Origin: Sycon ciliatum
Lineage: Eukaryota; Porifera; Calcarea; Leucosolenida; Sycettidae
Direction of reading: 5' to 3'
NCBI RefSeq assembly: GCF_964019385.1
Contig: NC_088654.1
Coordinates: 14,269,100 to 14,333,099 of the forward strand
Length of the DNA stretch: 64,000 nucleotides
Shown here: one piece after another, positions 1 through 9,269 of the stretch
How the letters are laid out: every line of letters starts with the position of its first letter
Position numbering within the stretch: position 1 is the first letter of the stretch
Made by a program: the position numbers and the translations under genes
The notes under the pieces: generated by a model
Databases searched by the model: none
Told to the model about the DNA's origin: nothing
Seen by the model: the letters and a program-made list of their open reading frames with translations, nothing else

Positions 1-125
1 GCAGTGAGTTTTGTCTCAGTTACTATGGCAATGTCTACAGTCTGCTGACGGAGGGCATGTTGTAGCTCACCGAACTTGGACTGGAGACCGAATGCATTGG
101 TCAGAAAGATCGATAGACTTGACAT
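1..125 (-). CDS. LINE ORF2, N-terminus of AP-endonuclease (partial)
   Basis: An ATG at 125 (minus strand) opens a frame that stays open to base 1. It encodes a stretch of the form TNAFGLQSKFGELQ followed by DIAIVTETKLT. This is the classic first motif of LINE APE-type endonucleases, an N-A-x-S/G-L-x-x-K-x-x-E-L helix followed by the strand carrying the catalytic Glu in T-E-T. Only about 41 residues are in the window. The start is chosen because it is the first ATG after the ORF1 stop and leaves normal spacing before the motif. Confidence 0.75.
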   Translation of the reverse strand, partial: MSSLSIFLTNAFGLQSKFGELQHALRQQTVDIAIVTETKLT

Positions 126-138
126 ATTTGTTTGTGGC

Positions 139-694
139 TTAGTTGCTTCCTGGAAGAGGGTGTAGCGGTGGCGGAGGGGGAATCTGAGACGGGGCATCCA
201 TGGCTATCACTGGCTCCTGGTCGGACGCGCTCATGTGTTGATCGTCTGGAGATTGCTTGTCGGACAGGTGCTGGTACTTCTCAAAATTCCACTGGCGTGA
301 GTATACAGGTCGCGGCCAGAATCCCTTGGAGTTGACCAGCGCAGCCGTTTTCGAGTTGAGTACGAGTCGTGCGGAGGATCTGGCTTCCTTCCGGAAGATC
401 TTGCACTCGTGGATTTTGACTTGAGTTTCGGCTGAGCTTGCTCGGGTGGTGACGAACTGACTGAGTTTCTCCGTAGTCGTGTCACTCGGTAAGTTCCCCA
501 CAAACAGTACTTTCCGCTTTTCCGTGGGCTTTGTGCTGCAAACTAGCTCCCAAAGTCCACTGTCCTCGTTGTCGTCTTCAAAGCTGGGCAGCAGGTTTGA
601 ATTTGCCGATCTTTCATCACGATGCACCTCTGGTACACGTGCTCGAGCAAGGTGCTTTGGACTGTCGGACTGTGGGGTCGGTTCGTGAACCGAT
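139..694 (-). CDS. LINE ORF1 (RRM-like nucleic-acid-binding protein), 5'-truncated
   Basis: The frame is open from the truncation point at about 694 to a stop at 139 without an in-frame ATG near its beginning, so the N-terminus is missing. The centre reads KVLFVGNLP, an RNP2-like strand of an RRM-type fold, and later GFWPRPVYSRQW. The FWP-x-x-V-x-x-R-x-W signature is typical of ORF1 proteins of CR1-, Rex- and L2-like LINEs. The tail is proline-rich (PPPPPLHPLP). The role in LINE ORF1 proteins is RNA binding and chaperoning in the retrotransposition RNP. That role is inferred from the family. Confidence 0.7.
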
Positions 695-949
695 ATATGA
701 AGATGAAGTTGCAGTATTACTGCACCCTATGTCGGGAGGTTTTGTGTGGAACGTGTAAGGAACAAGATGAGCACGCGTCACATATCGATCAGATCAATGA
801 TGGCGCTGAAGCAGCCGGAAACTTAAGACACAGACTTACGGAGCGCCTGAGCAACATGATCCCTGATGACAACGAAAAGGAAGTGAACGAAAGCCTGGAT
901 TACGCCGGTGATCTTCTCACAGCATTTGAGTGTGACTCTGCAAGTCGAG
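695..949 (+). pseudogene. TRIM-like copy A, first fragment (B-box and start of coiled coil)
   Basis: The translation begins MKMKLQYYCTLCREVLC and runs through the B-box histidines HASH into the coiled coil up to ECDSASR. It is almost identical to the equivalent part of copy F. The RING half is missing, replaced by the minus-strand LINE. One B-box position differs from all other copies (CGTC instead of CETC). The frame ends where a 20.5-kb nested insertion starts. The rest of this copy resumes at 21430. Confidence 0.9.
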
Positions 950-1084
950 TAGCCGCAAGGCATCAACGGCACTTGAGTAAGTAAGCATCCTAGTAATAGT
1001 GGTCAGGAACATTTTTGCGCATATCAATCTGTATTCTACTACTGTGCTGATTCTGCCGACACTCTTACAAATGGCGTCTCTTAA

Positions 1085-1945
1085 AGGGGAAGTATACCCT
1101 AAAATCAAATTTTCACCAGTTGTAGTCTTCGGGGTGCTGAGTCGAATGGTCGTGGTCCGAGGAAGCTGAGACGCTCCCTTCCTACTTGAATCCCAATCGA
1201 ACTCGCGCACTTCCACCGAAACTGGGTGACTGCGCCCTACTAGATGGGGATTTGTATGCAAAATGTCACTAAAAGCGCCATTTCGTTCTTATAAAAGCAC
1301 GGATGACCGCGATTGGCCCATATGTTGTAGTCTTTTGGACGCTGAGTCGACTGGTTTTGGTCCGAAAAGGCTGCGATGCAGCGTTCCTCCTTTATTCCCA
1401 ATCGAACATGGTTGAACAAGTGGTCACGTGCTCCTGCGTACACCAGTCAGCTGGTCACCGTGCCTGCAGGGTACAACTTACTAGCCTGTTTGACCTTCTT
1501 TGGGTGCAGTCCTGTCACTCGAGTTGAACTCGAGTTGAACCTTGGTGTGAAAGTTGTCGCCTGCTGGCGCGGTGACCAGGTGATTTGGGCACCCAGGAGC
1601 ACGTGACCGCTTGTTCAACCATGTTCGATTGGGAATAAAGGAGGAACGCTGCATCGCAGCCTTTTCGGACCAAAACCAGTCGACTCAGCGTCCAAAAGAC
1701 TACAACATATGGGCCAATCGCGGTCATCCGTGCTTTTATAAGAACGAAATGGCGCTTTTAGTGACATTTTGCATACAAATCCCCATCTAGTAGGGCGCAG
1801 TCACCCAGTTTCGGTGGAAGTGCGCGAGTTCGATTGGGATTCAAGTAGGAAGGGAGCGTCGCAGCTTCCTCGGACCAAGACCATTCGACTCAGCACCCAG
1901 AAGACTACAACTGGTGAAAATTTGATTTTAGGGTATACTTCCCCT
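1085..1945. mobile_element. TTAA-flanked fold-back element with arms of about 375 bp
   Basis: The element is bounded by TTAA on both sides (1081-1084 and 1946-1949). It begins AGGGGAAGTATACCCTAAAA and ends with the reverse complement. Arms 1085-1462 and about 1568-1945 are near-perfect inverted copies around a 105-bp centre. Each arm holds two diverged subrepeats of about 85 bp sharing GCTGAGTCGA and CCCAATCGAAC. There is no transposase. TTAA targets are used by piggyBac and Kolobok. The AG terminus, not CCC, fits Kolobok better, but the family is an inference. Confidence 0.85.
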
Positions 1946-1994
1946 TTAATCCCCTAGCACCCAGCTTTTTCCCCTCTAAGTCAAATCTAACCAG

Positions 1995-2536
1995 AGTAGT
2001 AAGTGCGGGGCGGGTTCTGGTGCACTTTTTGACCTTTGACCTTTGGGCCAAATAAGGCACACTGTGTCGGGCTCGTTTGGTCTGGCTCGGGGACTCCCCC
2101 AGGGTTTGACCTTTGACCTTTGGGTTAAATAAGGCACACTGTGTCGGTCGTGCTTGGTCTGGCCCCGGGACCCCCCAGAGTTTGACCTTTGACCCCTGGC
2201 ATGCCATAAATGTCATTGTTAAGGTTCTTTTCCGTGGCGAACGTGCACTTGTGCACGTTCGGTGCATTCGCACCGGGGAGTAGTAAAATACGTACTATTC
2301 CCTGATTTGCACATCGTAGATGTGCATTGCATGCAGTGACATATTGCGCATGCGTGCATACGCACGCGGAGCGTGTGACCTTCAGTGGTCCTATGCGTGT
2401 GGAAAAGACGCAGTGCAACACAAGGTGTACTAGTACACGTGTCATTATACTACTCCATGATTCGCACTTCGTAGATGTGCAGCAAACAAGTTCACGTTCC
2501 GTGCATTCGTTTTATTTGCACATCGTAGATGTGCAC
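1995..2536 (+). repeat. Terminal block A, first left copy
   Basis: The outermost 542 bp of the element contains about 2.7 tandem units of roughly 76 bp, each with a TGACCTTTGACCT core and AAATAAGGCACACTGTGTCGG. These are followed by a series of short palindromes: 10-bp arms GAACGTGCAC around TT at 2239-2260, GCACATC-GTA-GATGTGC twice, and GTGTACTAGTACAC. Long ORFs through it on both strands are incidental. The same block occurs at 3487-4033 and inverted at 17616-18157. Confidence 0.9.
2030..2195. promoter_or_regulatory. Three DR1-type nuclear-receptor half-site pairs
   Basis: TGACCTTTGACCT at 2030-2042 and 2107-2119, and TGACCTTTGACCC at 2183-2195, read on the minus strand as AGGTCAAAGGTCA. 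That is the consensus direct repeat with one-base spacing bound by HNF4, RXR and COUP-TF family receptors in animals. The spacing is regular at about 77 and 76 bp. The same set is repeated near 3522-3687 and 17957-18122, giving nine sites at the element termini. A regulatory role is inference from the motif only. Confidence 0.5.
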
Positions 2537-3185
2537 TGATTGACAAGTTGCCCATACAGAGCATACCTAATCGGCTTTTCGATCGAGAATGTTCAAATTC
2601 GGCCATATTATGAGCTCCAAGATCAGAATTCGGCTCAACATAGTACTTGAAGTCACCGCTCCCATTACGTCAAGTACATTTACATACACCCTGTTGAAGC
2701 ACTGAAGCATCGGTTTTCGGGGAATTCAACATGCGAATTTTTGAAAATTCGGCGAAAAGATGGGTAATTTCTTCAAAACCACTGTTTTCGGCGAATTTTT
2801 CGCCCGGCCGATTAGGGAAATGCCTACTGTCCATGCAGGTCCATTAGATGCAAATTTCTATTTTGATCAGGATACAGTTAGAATCAACCGGCTACGCCCG
2901 GAGTATCATGCATTAAAACAATTATTGAAGGGGTGTCACAGTGAAGCAGTGTTGCTACGCACCACAAATCCCCTCTGCACTGCATCGAATCTATACTGGA
3001 GAATCCAGAGTGACCAGCAAAGAGTCACAACCCGCGGGTATCCAGTCACACTAAGGCATATCCACCATTCCCCACATATTCACTGTAACAAAACACAATA
3101 CTGTTCACTATAATACACTTTTATTTAAATGGACTTGGATGAGTCTGTAGAAGAGAACACAATGCACGCACACGCACGCATGCGC

Positions 3186-3225
<40 letters not shown>

Positions 3226-3486
3226 GCGCGCACACACATCTAGGTTATAGTGCTATACACGTATCTAGGATTTAGGAAGCACGAGAATATGTCGAAGCAC
3301 CCACACATATCCCTTCATGCAGTGTACTTCAGTAGCCCAACACATTACGACCGCTATAGCACAGGACCATCACAAAACACATTACGACTGCTATAGCACA
3401 GGACCATCACAAAACACTACACACTGTTACTACACTGCATACACAGTTACTACACTACGCCTGTTACAAGTACTTACAAATAATTT
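2537..3486 (+). repeat. Subterminal block B, first left copy
   Basis: This block starts TGACAAGTTGCCCATACAG and ends at ACAAATAATTT, where block A starts again. It contains a short inverted pair CCTAATCGGC (2570-2579) and GCCGATTAGG (2808-2817) that could bound a 250-bp MITE, a CA/CG microsatellite, and a 40-bp direct repeat (CTATAGCACAGGACCATCAC twice near 3353-3411). A 117-codon frame at 2760-3113 crosses the putative MITE end and does not look like a real gene. Confidence 0.8.
3188..3238. repeat. (CA)n-(CG)n microsatellite
   Basis: A run of CA dinucleotides passes into CGCGCGCG and back into CACACA. It is alternating purine-pyrimidine throughout, a sequence type prone to Z-DNA. Homologous tracts at 5054-5100 and 16919-16965 differ in length, which shows slippage after the arms were duplicated. 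Confidence 0.9.
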
Positions 3487-4033
3487 AGTAGTAAGTGCGG
3501 GGCGGGTTCTGGTGCACTTTTTGACCTTTGACCTTTGGGCCAAATAAGGCACACTGTGTCGGGCTCGTTTGGTCTGGCTCGGGGACTCCCCCAGGGTTTG
3601 ACCTTTGACCTTTGGGTTAAATAAGGCACACTGTGTCGGTCGTGCTTGGTCTGGCCCCGGGACCCCCCAGAGTTTGACCTTTGACCCCTGGCATGCCATA
3701 AATGTCATTGTTAAGGTTCTTTTCCGTGGCGAACGTGCACTTGTGCACGTTCGGTGCATTCGCACCGGGGAGTAGTAAAATACGTACTATTCCCTGATTT
3801 GCACATCGTAGATGTGCATTGCATGCAGTGACATATTGCGCATGCGTGCATACGCACGCGGAGCGTGTGACCTTCAGTGGTCCTATGCGTGTGGAAAAGA
3901 CGCAGTGCAACACAAGGTGTACTAGTACACGTGTCATTATACTACTCCATGATTCGCACTTCGTAGATGTGCAGCAAACAAGTTCACGTTCCGTGCATTC
4001 GTTTTATTTGCACATCGTAGATGTGCACTGATT
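3487..4033 (+). repeat. Terminal block A, second left copy
   Basis: The copy begins with the exact element terminus AGTAGTAAGTGCGGGG, here joined to the end of block B instead of to flanking DNA. It ends at CACTGATT, the target of the LINE tail that follows. The exact terminal start marks it as a head-to-tail duplication of the element end, not a random segmental duplication. Confidence 0.92.
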
Positions 4034-4400
4034 TTCTGTTGCTGGTGCTCTGCTGTGGAACGCTCTCCCTGGTGAGGTCCGCACAATTACCCGGCTACCT
4101 GAGTTTAAGCATGCATGTGTACCATACGCCTGTAGGGAGTAGTTGGAGTTGCTGCTGATCGCTCTGCTCTTCCTCCCCGTGCAGTTCAGTAACCCGCACG
4201 TAGTATCACAGATACATCGTATTCTCTCTCTCCCCCCGTTTACCCGCAGTTATTAGTATCCTATTCTCTTACTATGTGCTTCCATAGCTTTTACTATGTT
4301 CTTCCATAGCCACTTCTAGGCTAAGCCTTCGCCGTCATTTTATTGGGTCGTCATCCCGTTTGAATGTGCGAAGTGAAATAAAAACCAACCAACCAACCAA
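4034..4400 (+). mobile_element. 5'-truncated LINE 3' end with (AACC)n tail
   Basis: The 367-bp insert is flanked by CACTGATT at 4026-4033 and 4401-4408. It begins inside the reverse transcriptase C-terminus (VAGALLWNALPGEVR, stop at 4140-4142) and ends in ACCAACCAACCAACCAA. Such terminal tetranucleotide repeats are typical of CR1/L2-like LINEs. The empty site is present twice in this window, at 2529-2536 and in the right arm near 17616, so the insertion happened after the terminal duplication and only in this copy. Confidence 0.92.
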
Positions 4401-5052
4401 CACTGATTGACAAGTTGCCCATACAGAGCATACCTAATCGGCTTTTCGATCGAGAATGTTCAAATTCGGCCATATTATGAGCTCCAAGATCAGAATTCGG
4501 CTCAACATAGTACTTGAAGTCACCGCTCCCATTACGTCAAGTACATTTACATACACCCTGTTGAAGCACTGAAGCATCGGTTTTCGGGGAATTCAACATG
4601 CGAATTTTTGAAAATTCGGCGAAAAGATGGGTAATTTCTTCAAAACCACTGTTTTCGGCGAATTTTTCGCCCGGCCGATTAGGGAAATGCCTACTGTCCA
4701 TGCAGGTCCATTAGATGCAAATTTCTATTTTGATCAGGATACAGTTAGAATCAACCGGCTACGCCCGGAGTATCATGCATTAAAACAATTATTGAAGGGG
4801 TGTCACAGTGAAGCAGTGTTGCTACGCACCACAAATCCCCTCTGCACTGCATCGAATCTATACTGGAGAATCCAGAGTGACCAGCAAAGAGTCACAACCC
4901 GCGGGTATCCAGTCACACTAAGGCATATCCACCATTCCCCACATATTCACTGTAACAAAACACAATACTGTTCACTATAATACACTTTTATTTAAATGGA
5001 CTTGGATGAGTCTGTAGAAGAGAACACAATGCACGCACACGCACGCATGCGC

Positions 5053-5088
<36 letters not shown>

Positions 5089-5350
5089 GCGCGCACACAC
5101 ATCTAGGTTATAGTGCTATACACGTATCTAGGATTTAGGAAGCACGAGAATATGTCGAAGCACCCACACATATCCCTTCATGCAGTGTACTTCAGTAGCC
5201 CAACACATTACGACCGCTATAGCACAGGACCATCACAAAACACATTACGACTGCTATAGCACAGGACCATCACAAAACACTACACACTGTTACTACACTG
5301 CATACACAGTTACTACACTACGCCTGTTACAAGTACTTACAAATAATTTT
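4401..5350 (+). repeat. Subterminal block B, second left copy
   Basis: A second copy of 2530-3486 after the LINE tail. Here the sequence continues past ACAAATAATTTT into the spliced C2H2 gene region, as in the right arm, so this copy holds the ancestral junction. It includes a CA/CG microsatellite at 5054-5100. Confidence 0.9.
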
Positions 5351-5551
5351 GAAAACAAATGGCACATCCCGAAGACGGCAGCTAGCTCCAGACCTTCATA
5401 CATCATCATCATCTGTAAAACCAAGCATGAGCGCACACAAACACTATTAGTGTCACGAATACGGAAGCAGGGTAAGACAAGAGGATACGAAACAAGTAAG
5501 TATCGCTATAACGAGGGGGATAAGTATACATGTAGACAGAGCAGTGCTTAC

Positions 5552-5894
5552 TTACAGGGTCCGGATACGCTCCATGGCGTCCCGGTAGTCGGACTGCAAC
5601 AGCAGCCCGACCTGCCGGCCCTCCCAGTAACGGGTTCGATGGGCCGCACCCGCCAGGTGTGCGGCCACGGCCTGGCCTCCCACCAGCCTTTCTCCACTGT
5701 AAAAACGAAAGAAACCGCAGAAAGCACAGTGTCATAGAGCTCTTTTGTTGGGGGAGAGAGCTAGGAGCACTGCACACTTACCATTTGTCACAATATATTA
5801 TAAGAAAGAGGCGGCGCTTGACGCACCGCCTCAGGTGCTGAAACAGGGGTATAACCCCTGTAAGTTCCACACCACAGTGACATGTGAAAGCCAT
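5552..5894 (-). CDS. Two-finger C2H2-like protein, spliced (left arm copy)
   Basis: Mirror copy of 16125-16467. On the minus strand exon 1 is 5894-5782 and exon 2 is 5696-5552, separated by an 85-nt intron with GTAAGT and a polypyrimidine-AG end. The 85-residue product has a finger-like C-H-C-G..H-L-R-R-C segment and a second finger C-D-K-C with two histidines. It is transcribed toward the end of the element. See the right arm copy for detail. Confidence 0.55.
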
Positions 5895-6208
5895 ACTGTA
5901 ATGATACTGAAGTGAAGGTGTGAACCGCAAAGCAAGGCCTTTACCTTCTTCCTGTCGAATTCGCTCTCCAGCTGCATAACGACATCATCCGCTAAAATCC
6001 AATCATACCAAGTAATGCAAAGGTCATCAGTTGACCTTTTGGACTTTTCAACTCTTATCCAAAACCACCAAGAGGAAAAAAACGAGGATAATAATAATAA
6101 TCTTTATTTCAGGATTACGCAAAGGCTAACGCCTATCTGGGGATGAAGAAGACGTCAGTTGTAGAAGCGTTTGTGGAGGAGTTGTTACATTATTCTGAGT
6201 AAATAGAT
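5895..6208. other. Intergenic region between the divergent C2H2 and RING genes (left arm)
   Basis: On the minus strand this holds a possible upstream exon of the C2H2 gene (47 nt, near 5945-5991, between TTTTAG and GTAAAG). On the plus strand a run of ATA and CTTTATTTCAG precedes a short open stretch ending at a stop at 6199-6201, just before the ATG of the RING gene. Read on the minus strand, CCTGAAATAAAGATTATTATT resembles the 3' tail of a small retroposon. I cannot decide between tail and splice site. Confidence 0.4.
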
Positions 6209-6993
6209 ATGGCTGATACATTCGGTGTAGACGTGGACGACCGGTCGTGGTCTCTCACCACGGGTCCTTTACTAATAGAAAGGCGGACGCCAATAAGAAC
6301 TGTTGTGGACTTGGCAGATCAAAACGCGCAGCAAGAAATTTGGCACGTCGATGGTAGACTCCATCGGGAGGACAGACCAGCTCTTGTTGATAGTAGGGGA
6401 GTGTCCGCCTGGTGCTATGGAGGTCGCCTTCATCGCATTAATGAACCTGCTTGGATAGGACGGGGTAGCATCGAGTACTACCTCAACGGCGTCTAGAGCC
6501 GGCGGTCCTGCAGTCAGTTATTGTGACGCCACATACTGTATTCTACGGTGGTATCACCACGGAAGGCTCCACAGGGAGAATGCGCCAGCGGTGATACGCA
6601 GGGAAGGTAACAATCGTGTACGGGAGTGGTACCGATACAACCTTCGGCATAGGGAAGATGGACCTGCTTTCATCTCTCAGGAGGAGGAGGGTGTCTATCA
6701 GTGGTACCTCAACGGGGTGTATTACGGTGACCACCATCAAGACCAGGCAATACACCCCATGGAGCTGCAGTACACCAATGTAGTACCTACTAAGGTAGAC
6801 TCGTCAGCAATAAGTCATGAGTCCATTTGTGTGATTAGTCAGGATACCCTGGACCGTCCTCTATCCAAGTTGGAGCGCGGTCATGAATTTCACTTCCACT
6901 GTATCAAGGAGTGGATCAGTTCTGCCCCTAAGCCCTACTTGCCCAACCTGCCGCTACTCCATGACTGCTGAGAACTTGGTTGAGTTCTTGTAG
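6209..6993 (+). pseudogene. LHR..PA-repeat plus RING-type E3-like protein, two frameshifts (left arm)
   Basis: The first frame (ATG 6209, stop 6494-6496) and the second (to 6969) carry repeats of the form W-x-x-x-G-R-L-H-R-x-x-x-P-A, visible as DGRLHREDRPALV, GGRLHRINEPAWI, GRLHRENAPAVI and NLRHREDGPAFI. Such repeats are common in proteins of giant viruses and relatives. The C-terminus is a RING: C-V-I-S, then E-R-G-H-E-F-H-F-H-C-I-K-E-W-I. The final C-P-T-C-R pair is present in the DNA but in another frame, ending at TAG 6991-6993. A second frame change lies near 6490. Both changes are in both arms, so they predate the palindrome. A RING E3 role is inferred, and the gene looks inactive unless frameshifting is used. 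Confidence 0.75.
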
Positions 6994-7002
6994 TAATACA
7001 TG

Positions 7003-7389
7003 ACACAGTTGCATGTAGGCGACTACGAATGACCAGTCATGTGCTACTGATGGACACGAACACGCCACCCTAAGTAGCCATGAGCGGCTATTTGGGCAAG
7101 GGCAACAAAGCACCTCGTGGGCGGCCAAGGTTGACACTAGCCACAAGTCTGGTCGCTCAGTTGAATAAGCTGGGTGTGCCCATGAAGACCATGGAAGCCC
7201 TTTCCAGGTGCCGGCAACAAGCAGAGGACAAGACAGACTGGAAGAAACTGTGCAGCTCGACACTCGAGGACAAATCAGTATCAACAGCTTCTACACCTTG
7301 CTGATGATGCTCACAAGACAGAAGTGGGAAAAACCACTGAATTTCTTTATTTAGTGCTCAACTACGCGAAATGTGCTATTATTATTATT
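7003..7389 (+). mobile_element. LINE 3' end fragment with (ATT)n tail (left arm)
   Basis: It is flanked by ATACATG at 6996-7002 and 7390-7396. The frame 7080-7304 encodes a typical LINE C-terminus (GRPRLTLATSLVAQL, then RCRQQAEDKTDWKKL). It is followed by a short 3' UTR and ATTATTATTATT. It landed three bases after the stop of the RING gene. It is present in both arms, so it predates the duplication. Confidence 0.82.
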
Positions 7390-7451
7390 ATACATGTTCA
7401 ATTGTACACAGTCTGGCTGACTGCCATTCTCTACCACACATTACGGGACAC

Positions 7452-8390
7452 TGTTGTGGTTGTCGTCGCTATCGTCGTCGTTGTTGATGTTGTTGTTGGT
7501 TGTTGTCGTCGTTATCGTCGTCGTTGTTGATGTTGTTGTTGGCTGTTGCTGTCGGTTGTTGTCGGTTGGTGTCGTTTGCTGTTGGTTGTTGTTGGTTATT
7601 GTCAGTTGTTGTCGGTTGTTGTTGGTTGTTGTTGGTTGTTGTTGGTTGTTGTTGGTTGTTGTTGATTGTTGTCGGTTGTTGGGTGTTGTTGTCGGTTGTT
7701 GGGTGTTGTTGTTGGCTGTTGGGTGTTGTTGTTGTCGGTTGTTGGGTGCTGTTGTTGGTTGTTGTTGGTTGTTGTTGGTTGTTGCCGGATGTTGTCGGTT
7801 GTTGTTGGTTGTTGTTGGTTGTTGTTGTCGGTTGTTGTCGGTTGTTGTCGGTTGTTGTTGGTTGTTGTTGTTGGTTGTTGTTGGTTGTTGTTGGTTGTTG
7901 TTGAGTGTTGTTGTTGGTTGTTGTTGATTGTTGTCGGTTGTTGGGCGTTTTTGTCGGTTGTTGGGTGTTGTTGTTGGTTGCTGGGTGTTGTTGTTGTCGG
8001 TTGTTGGGTGTTGTTGTTGGTTGTTGTTGGTTGTTGTTGGTTGTTGCCGGATGTTGTCGGTTGTTGTTGGTTGTTGTTGTCGGTTGTTGTCGGTTGTTGT
8101 CGGTTGTTGTTGGTTGTTGTTGGTTGTTGTTGGTTGTTGTTGGTTGTTGTTGGCTGTTGTTGGTTGTTGTTGTCGGTTGTTGTTGGTTGTTGTTGGTAGT
8201 TGTTGTCGGTTGCTGTCGGTTGTTGTCGGTTGTTGTCGGTTGTTGTTGTTTGTTGTTGTTTGTTGTTGGTTGTTGTTGGTTGTTGTTGGTTGTTGTTGGC
8301 TGTTGTTGTTTGTTGTTGGTTGTTGTTGTCGGTTGTTGGGTGTTGTTGTTGGTTATTGTCGGTTGTTGTCGGTTGTTGTCGGTTGTTGTG
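7452..8390. repeat. TTG-rich minisatellite, about 940 bp (left arm)
   Basis: Irregular units of the type GTTGTTGTTG and GTTGTCGGTT repeat without interruption. Every frame is open: Leu/Val/Cys-rich on the plus strand and Gln/Asn/Thr-rich on the minus strand. These reading frames are a property of the repeat and not evidence of genes. The right arm copy is 33 bp longer and has a few substitutions. Confidence 0.95.
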
Positions 8391-8392
8391 TT

Positions 8393-8406
8393 TTAACCCT
8401 TTGCGG
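8393..8406 (+). repeat. TTAA-CCCTTTGCGG, possible piggyBac-type end (left)
   Basis: TTAA followed by CCCTTTGCGG directly abuts the TTG array. The mirror copy at 13577-13590 faces it, so the axis-proximal 5.2 kb (zinc ribbon, 256-aa and 122-aa genes) is bracketed by piggyBac-like termini. Because the region is a palindrome, a single old terminus would give the same picture. The sequence resembles the real piggyBac-like end at 54881 (CCCTTTGTGG). Confidence 0.4.
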
Positions 8407-8900
8407 TGCATCAGTCATTAACGACTGATATTGTGTACATACCGTAAAACTGTCGTAACTCCATCGATTTTAGTCCTGTTGCAAATATCGAAATATGTAG
8501 ATTAATCGTTATTTTGTTCATTATCCAGGAGGATGTTGCTATGATTCAGTACCATTTTTTCGCATAATGAGACAAGTTTGTGTAACGTTAGTGTGACGTG
8601 GGTATGCTGATTGGATGCGAGGTGGTGAGAGTATGCTGATTGGCCGATAACAATTAGTGGAAGGGATAAAGTAATGCGCTGCTTGTGCAGCGTAACCAAA
8701 CACATGGTCTGTGGGAAACACCCTAGTAAAATAAATAAAATAATAATAACATGAATTGCCACCGGCACTTGAGAGACTCGAGCCCCGCCACCTTGTTCAA
8801 ATCGGACTTGGTAGCTTCGTATTGGAACTTAATCTTCTTCTTTTTGAGGTATGACCGTACAAAACGCGCTTGGAGTTTTCATTTATTTTATTTTTTTATT
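8407..8900. other. Gene-poor AT-rich stretch (left arm)
   Basis: Short frames here on both strands show no recognisable domain. The end near 8880-8905 is A/T-rich and, on the minus strand, contains several AATAAA hexamers directly after the stop of the 122-codon ORF, a plausible poly(A) region for the outward transcripts. I see nothing else. Confidence 0.5.
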
Positions 8901-9269
8901 TTATTTTTTCATTGCAACTTTTTTAGCAGATGTCCACTCGTGAAACAACGGTGAATCTGGAACGAATAAATGGTCCATGCCAAAGGCATGACGAGTCTCG
9001 AAGTCTTCACATTCATGATGGAACCTTGTCATGATTGACGCATTCCTTGATGGTGCGCACATGAAATCAACCTGGCTCATCTTTTCCAATTCCATTCTTT
9101 TCACATCCTGCAACCCATACCCTACTAGTATCAGTGGGGACGCTAGAATCAGAAGAGGCAAGGCAGCACTCTTCCGTGGATGTATTACTCGACACAACAC
9201 CACCCATACTTGTTTTCTAGAAGTTTTGAATATAATGATATATTGCAGTAGGAAGTAGTATACAGTCAA
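8901..9269 (-). CDS. Unknown ORF with one membrane-like segment (left arm copy)
   Basis: Mirror copy of 12714-13082. The frame has no ATG at its beginning and contains a hydrophobic stretch AALPLLILASPLILVGYGL. It lies about 60 bp downstream of the 256-aa gene on the same strand. See the right arm copy. Confidence 0.4.
   Translation of the reverse strand: MTVYYFLLQYIIIFKTSRKQVWVVLCRVIHPRKSAALPLLILASPLILVGYGLQDVKRMELEKMSQVDFMCAPSRNASIMTRFHHECEDFETRHAFGMDHLFVPDSPLFHEWTSAKKVAMKK

Larger units (their letters stand above)
1..694 (-). mobile_element. LINE fragment, 5' part, running off the left edge
   Basis: On the minus strand there is an RRM-like ORF1 tail followed 13 bp later by the start of an apurinic-type endonuclease ORF. 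This is the usual order of a two-ORF LINE. The element is cut at its own 5' end at about 694, where TRIM copy A sequence begins abruptly, and continues beyond base 1. It has therefore inserted into copy A, whose RING-encoding part must lie off the left edge or be lost. The exact 5' junction is uncertain by a few bases. Confidence 0.8.

Noticed and set aside
2760-3113. A 117-codon frame starting MGNFFKTTVFGEFF (also at 4627 and 17392)
   Set aside because: It starts inside a probable MITE end and crosses into unrelated sequence. No domain and no start context, and it is present only as part of block B.
7454-8428. Several open frames rich in Val, Leu and Cys, and a minus-strand Gln/Asn/Thr-rich frame of 269-280 codons
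   Set aside because: They are all products of the TTG/CAA array, open in every register, with only the array as content.
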